DNA of 10,627 bases from Eubacteriales bacterium. Its GTDB lineage: Bacteria; Bacillota; Clostridia; Peptostreptococcales; Acidaminobacteraceae. A program made the translations under genes and the position numbers. The notes under the pieces were generated by a model. The model saw only the letters and a program-made list of their open reading frames with translations, was not told where the DNA came from and searched no databases. Within the stretch, counting starts at the first letter, position 1. Each line of letters opens with the position of its first letter. The stretch is taken from NCBI GenBank assembly GCA_030625285.1, contig DAOURC010000014.1:1-10627 (forward strand). Direction: 5' to 3'. This document shows, in pieces, positions 7,378-10,627 of this stretch.

Positions 7378-8225
7378 CTATTAACGAAGGTTTGAAATGG
7401 GCTGAAAATATTTTAACCCAAATATCGACTACCCCGTATTTGGATGCAGAGATTATTTTATTGCATATAATTAAAAAAGATAAGGTGTATTTAATCTTAA
7501 ATGGTGATGAAATATTAAAAGATGATGAAGAAGAGAAATTCAAGAGTTTGATCAGCGAAAGAAAAGGTCATAAACCTGTGCAGTATATTGTCACTAATCA
7601 GGAATTTATGGGATTTGATTTTTATGTCGATTCGACGGTGCTGATCCCTAGACCCGACACTGAGATTTTAGTTGAAAGTGTATTAGAGATAATCGACGAT
7701 ATGAATAAAGATAGGATCGATGTACTTGATATAGGCGCCGGAAGCGGTGCCATAGCGATTTCCATAGATTTACTAAGCAAGAAGACGAATGTGCTGAGCG
7801 TAGATATATCTTTAGAGGCTTTGGAAGTTGCAAAACTGAATAATAAAAACTTAAATGCAAATGTAAGTTTTGTATTTAGTGATGTATTCATTAATGTAAA
7901 AGGAGAATTTGATGTGATTGTATCCAATCCTCCATACATTGAAGAAAACGAATATGAAACCTTGGATAAAAACGTGAAAGATTTTGAACCCGTGCTTGCG
8001 TTGAAGGCGGAAAATAACGGTTTTTTCTTTTATGAGAAAATTATTGAGGAATCTTTTGATTATTTAAAAAAAGGTGGTATACTTGCTTTTGAAGTTGGTT
8101 ATAATCAAAGTGAGAGAATAAGGAAATTGATGGCTGATAAAGGCTATGAAAATATAAGTGTTGTTCAAGATTTGCCAGGTATAAATAGAGTGGTTCTTGG
8201 ATATAGAGGTGGAAAAAATGTTTGA
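7371..8225 (+). CDS. prmC: Peptide chain release factor N5-glutamine methyltransferase
   Basis: The 284-residue enzyme uses S-adenosylmethionine to methylate the Gln of the GGQ motif in RF1 and RF2, which improves peptide release. The N-terminal helical substrate-binding domain covers about 1-85. IPRPDTE at 92-98 precedes the methyltransferase core. Motif I for SAM binding is [11 protein letters not shown] (120-130), and the acidic loop VDIS is at 144-147. NPPY at 186-189 is the signature that binds the glutamine side chain. The ATG lies inside the last codons of the upstream membrane-protein gene (ATGCTAA overlap, 7 nt) with only a weak GGTGA ahead, so its translation probably depends on the upstream ribosome. 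Its 3' end overlaps prfA, its substrate gene, by 8 nt. The family assignment is secure. Confidence 0.96.
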   Translation: MLTINEGLKWAENILTQISTTPYLDAEIILLHIIKKDKVYLILNGDEILKDDEEEKFKSLISERKGHKPVQYIVTNQEFMGFDFYVDSTVLIPRPDTEILVESVLEIIDDMNKDRIDVLDIGAGSGAIAISIDLLSKKTNVLSVDISLEALEVAKLNNKNLNANVSFVFSDVFINVKGEFDVIVSNPPYIEENEYETLDKNVKDFEPVLALKAENNGFFFYEKIIEESFDYLKKGGILAFEVGYNQSERIRKLMADKGYENISVVQDLPGINRVVLGYRGGKNV

Positions 8226-9285
8226 TAAGTTAGATTTTATTGTAGATAAGTATGAAGAATTAAGTGAGAAAATTGCAGATCCTGAGATTATCAACGATAA
8301 TAAAATATGGCAAAAGTATATGAAAGAGCATAGCGATTTAACGCCGATAGTCGAAGCGTATACGGAATATAAAGACGCTAAAAAGAATATTGAAGAAGCT
8401 AAAGAGCTTATGTACTCAGGAGACGAAGAACTGAAAGAATTTGCCAAGATGGAGATTGAAGAGTCGACAGGGCGCGTTGAAGAGTTGGAAGTTGAATTAA
8501 AGAAACTATTACTACCTAAAGACCCTAATGACGATAAAAATGTAATCGTTGAAATTAGAGCTGGAGCAGGTGGAGATGAAGCCGGTCTTTTTGCAGGCGA
8601 ACTTTTAAGAATGTATATCCGTTATGCCGAGGGTAGAAGATGGAAAGTGGATATAATCAATATATCGGAAACAGGTGTAGGCGGAATCAAAGAAGCGTCT
8701 TTTCAGATTACTGGCAAGGGTGCATATTCTAGATTGAAATTCGAGAGTGGTGTCCATAGAGTACAGAGGGTTCCAGAAACAGAATCCGGTGGACGTATTC
8801 ACACATCTACTGCGACGGTCGCTGTGCTTCCAGAGGTTGAAGATGTAGATGTATACATTAATCAAAATGATTTGAGAGTAGATGTATATAGATCTTCCGG
8901 GAATGGTGGACAGAGTGTAAATACGACTGATTCAGCAGTAAGGATTACTCATATCCCTACTGGAATGGTTGTTACTTGCCAAGATGGGAAATCTCAACTA
9001 AAAAATAAAGATAAGGCTATGAAAGTTTTAAGGGCAAGGTTATATGATCTTAAGCTAGAAGAGCAAAACAAAGAAATTGCAGATGAGAGAAAATCTCAAG
9101 TTGGAACTGGAGATCGCTCTGGTAAAATAAGAACATACAATTTCCCTCAGGGAAGAATTACCGATCATAGAATTCATTTAACTGTTTATAAGATGCAAAG
9201 TTTCTTAGAAGGCGAAATTGACGAGATGATCGATGCACTAATTACAAGTTTTCAAGCTGAAGCACTTAAAAAGATTGACGAATAA
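8218..9285 (+). CDS. prfA: Peptide chain release factor 1 (RF1)
   Basis: The 355-residue factor recognises UAA and UAG stop codons and triggers hydrolysis of peptidyl-tRNA. Residues 1-100 are the coiled-coil-rich domain 1. AGAGGDEA (115-122) marks the domain 2 entrance. The codon-recognition tripeptide is Pro186-Glu187-Thr188 in [14 protein letters not shown], which is the PxT type of RF1 rather than the SPF type of RF2. The peptidyl-transferase loop GNGGQSVN has GGQ at 230-232, with Gln232 the PrmC methylation target. The ATG at 8218 is preferred: AGAGGTGG at 8205-8212 lies 5 nt upstream and MFDKLDFI is the expected N-terminus. An in-frame ATG at 8197 would precede that site. It overlaps prmC by 8 nt. 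Confidence 0.97.
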   Translation: MFDKLDFIVDKYEELSEKIADPEIINDNKIWQKYMKEHSDLTPIVEAYTEYKDAKKNIEEAKELMYSGDEELKEFAKMEIEESTGRVEELEVELKKLLLPKDPNDDKNVIVEIRAGAGGDEAGLFAGELLRMYIRYAEGRRWKVDIINISETGVGGIKEASFQITGKGAYSRLKFESGVHRVQRVPETESGGRIHTSTATVAVLPEVEDVDVYINQNDLRVDVYRSSGNGGQSVNTTDSAVRITHIPTGMVVTCQDGKSQLKNKDKAMKVLRARLYDLKLEEQNKEIADERKSQVGTGDRSGKIRTYNFPQGRITDHRIHLTVYKMQSFLEGEIDEMIDALITSFQAEALKKIDE

Positions 9286-9328
9286 TTTTAAATAGCTCAA
9301 TCCAAAATGCCACATTTGGAGGAAAATT

Positions 9329-10471
9329 GTGAAATCGGAATATATGTATCTAATCAATATAGCGGTGATGTTGTTGGCTGCCAATATTGGAGGAGTAATC
9401 AGTAAAAAATTTAAACAACCAGCTGTGTTGGGGCAAATCCTTATGGGTGTTGTACTTGGTATGGGTATTATGGTTAAAACAGATTTAGTTAGCCATTTAG
9501 CGGAAATCGGTGTAATATTTTTGATGTTCATAGCTGGACTCGAGACGGATGTCGAGGAGCTTAAAGAGTCGAGTAAATCATCTTCTTTAATTGCGTTAGG
9601 AGGAGTAGTCTTCCCATTTGCATTTGTAGGTGGGGCTACTTACTTTTTAACTAATGATTATTCAACCGCTATATTTTTGGGAATTGTTGCTACAGCCACA
9701 TCTGTAAGCATTAGTGTTCAGACGTTGAGAGAGATAGGGCAGCTAAGGACAAAACAAGGCATTACAATATTGGGTGCTGCAATCATTGACGATATAGTGG
9801 GCATTTTACTTTTAACGATTGCTATCGGTGTAATTAGCCCGGAATCCAGTATCAATGTATTTTTTGTTCTCGGCAAAATAGTCATGTTTTTCATAATTAC
9901 CATCTTGTGTGGAATGGTTATCACTAAGCTGTTAAGGACGTTTGAATTAAAAATAAATTTTGAAGATAAAATAGTAACCTATGCGATTATAGTTTGTTTC
10001 TTCTTGGCGTTTTTATCAGAAGAACTCGGAGTTGCTGCAATTACAGGAGCGTATTTTTCTGGAGTCGTTTTTTCTATGACGGCGTTTAGGCATAGGGTAT
10101 CCCATGATATCAATAAAATCGCTTCATCGATTTTCACGCCGCTGTTTTTTGTTGCGATCGGTATGGGAGTAGATTTGAAGAGCGCGGCAACCGCGTTGGG
10201 AATCGGTTCGATACTGATTGTTGCTGCGATACTTTGTAAATTTATAGGTTCTGGTTTAGGAGAGAGAATATCTGGTTTTAATAAGGATGAAGCTCTGCAA
10301 ATCGGTATAGGTATGGTACCTAGAGCTGAGGTAGCGATCATTATCGCCAATCTGGGATTGAAATTAAATGTGATTTCAGATAAGGATCTTTCAATAGTGA
10401 TTTTGATGGTGCTTGTTACAACGCTTATTACGCCATCGTTGCTAAAATGGTCATTTTCAAGGGTTAAATAG
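9329..10471 (+). CDS. CPA2-family Na+(K+)/H+ antiporter, NapA/GerN type
   Basis: This 380-residue membrane protein has about 12-13 predicted hydrophobic segments and should exchange monovalent cations for protons. Diagnostic motifs are LMFIAGLETD (65-74), the unwound-helix region TATSVSIS (122-129), the ion-binding Asp pair in AAIIDDIVGI (Asp154/Asp155), CKFIGSGLG with Lys304, and GMVPRAEVAIIIA (328-340). The double Asp plus lysine agrees with the NapA-like electrogenic subgroup (NapA Asp156/Asp157/Lys305, from memory). There is no C-terminal RCK/TrkA-N domain, so it is not a full Kef-type channel. The ion cannot be decided between Na+ and K+. The start is GTG with TGGAGG ending 6 nt upstream. 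The gap after prfA is only 43 nt and has no terminator, so read-through from the prfA unit is likely. Confidence 0.88.
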   Translation: MKSEYMYLINIAVMLLAANIGGVISKKFKQPAVLGQILMGVVLGMGIMVKTDLVSHLAEIGVIFLMFIAGLETDVEELKESSKSSSLIALGGVVFPFAFVGGATYFLTNDYSTAIFLGIVATATSVSISVQTLREIGQLRTKQGITILGAAIIDDIVGILLLTIAIGVISPESSINVFFVLGKIVMFFIITILCGMVITKLLRTFELKINFEDKIVTYAIIVCFFLAFLSEELGVAAITGAYFSGVVFSMTAFRHRVSHDINKIASSIFTPLFFVAIGMGVDLKSAATALGIGSILIVAAILCKFIGSGLGERISGFNKDEALQIGIGMVPRAEVAIIIANLGLKLNVISDKDLSIVILMVLVTTLITPSLLKWSFSRVK

Positions 10472-10492
10472 ATAGAACGTTGTTCTATCTAT
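10468..10492. terminator. Inverted repeat after the antiporter gene; weak terminator or operator
   Basis: The segment 10468-10478 pairs perfectly with 10482-10492 (core GATAGAAC and GTTCTATC) around a GTT loop, and starts within the antiporter stop codon. What follows is ATCTATATAATG and not a T-tract, so termination would be inefficient. A TATAAT at 10498-10503 directly downstream leaves open that it is an operator. Confidence 0.5.
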
Positions 10493-10627
10493 ATCTATAT
10501 AATGGGATGATGGTTATGAAAAATATGCTGAAATGCGGCGTCAGACGTTAAACTTGACACGCCTAGCAGATGTAGATTTATTTGGGAGCGTTCGCTAAAT
10601 TGAGATCCGGCCGGGATTCGTGCGAAA
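10493..10627. other. Unassigned tail with raised GC content
   Basis: A TATAAT at 10498-10503 has no good -35. From about 10531 the base composition changes to roughly 48% G+C (47 of 97 by hand count). Short complementary arms are present, such as GGCGT (10537-10541) with ACGCC (10558-10562) and AGCG with CGCT near 10587-10596. A minus-strand frame is open from the window edge to a TAG at 10495-10497 (43 codons), but its codons (CGA, CGC, CCG, CTA) are unlike those of the neighbours. I recognise no gene or RNA family. Confidence 0.4.

Noticed and set aside
9979..10350. Minus-strand open frame opposite the antiporter gene (and similar ones opposite prmC, prfA and rho)
   Set aside because: These are antisense shadows of well-supported genes, without their own expression signals.
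10473..10488. LexA/SOS-box-like sequence GAAC-GTT-GTTC
   Set aside because: The Gram-positive LexA box needs GAAC and GTTC separated by four bases; here there are three, and no SOS gene follows in the window.
10516..10551. 11-codon frame MKNMLKCGVRR as a leader peptide
   Set aside because: It is too short, with no run of a regulatory amino acid and no attenuator visible before the window ends.
10533..10598. 21-codon frame ending DLFGSVR, recalling the nucleotidyltransferase LFGS motif
   Set aside because: The frame stops right after the motif and nothing upstream supports the fold, so the likeness is probably chance.
10620..10627. GTGCG at the window end as a group II intron 5' end
   Set aside because: Five bases match the GUGYG start consensus, but nothing downstream is visible. 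Such a short match is expected by chance.

Overview
The window is AT-rich and looks chromosomal. It reads as a Gram-positive anaerobe of the Clostridia/Tissierellia type. The reasons are strong AGGAGG-type ribosome binding sites, TTG and GTG starts, preference for AGA arginine codons, a class II (GlpX) fructose bisphosphatase beside rho, a type II zinc-ribbon thymidine kinase, and two enzymes of anaerobic lysine fermentation. The genus cannot be fixed from this sequence.

Left end (34-1237, + strand): kal and kce, the last two dedicated steps of lysine fermentation. They are one nucleotide apart and probably form the end of a longer operon that starts outside the window. A hairpin at 1256-1290 ends this unit and is built to work from both sides.

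1357-3063 (- strand): a secreted multi-domain protein. It has a signal peptide, a copper-amine-oxidase-N-like stalk domain, a PsbP/DcrB-like middle region, a possible Ig-like strand region and a C-terminal transglutaminase-like domain. The usual catalytic cysteine of that last domain appears to be asparagine. It is the least ordinary gene here.

3194-9285 (+ strand): a compact housekeeping cluster glpX-rho-rpmE-tdk-yqhQ(DUF1385)-prmC-prfA, an arrangement familiar in Clostridia. It joins gluconeogenesis, transcription termination, a ribosomal protein, thymidine salvage, a membrane protein of unknown role, and translation termination (PrmC methylates the release factors and prfA encodes RF1). 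glpX and rho share a sigma-A-like promoter at 3131-3159. rpmE has two further promoters in tandem and its own terminator. tdk restarts transcription. From tdk to prfA the genes abut or overlap.

9329-10471 (+ strand): a NapA/GerN-type cation:proton antiporter with no intervening terminator, so probably co-transcribed. After it come a perfect inverted repeat, a TATAAT box and about 100 bases of unexplained, more GC-rich sequence up to the window edge.

I found no CRISPR array, tRNA, rRNA, transposase or recognisable riboswitch. No clearly new system stands out. The best leads are the cysteine-less secreted transglutaminase-like protein, a 9-bp in-frame tandem repeat in the Rho linker, and the odd right-hand tail.
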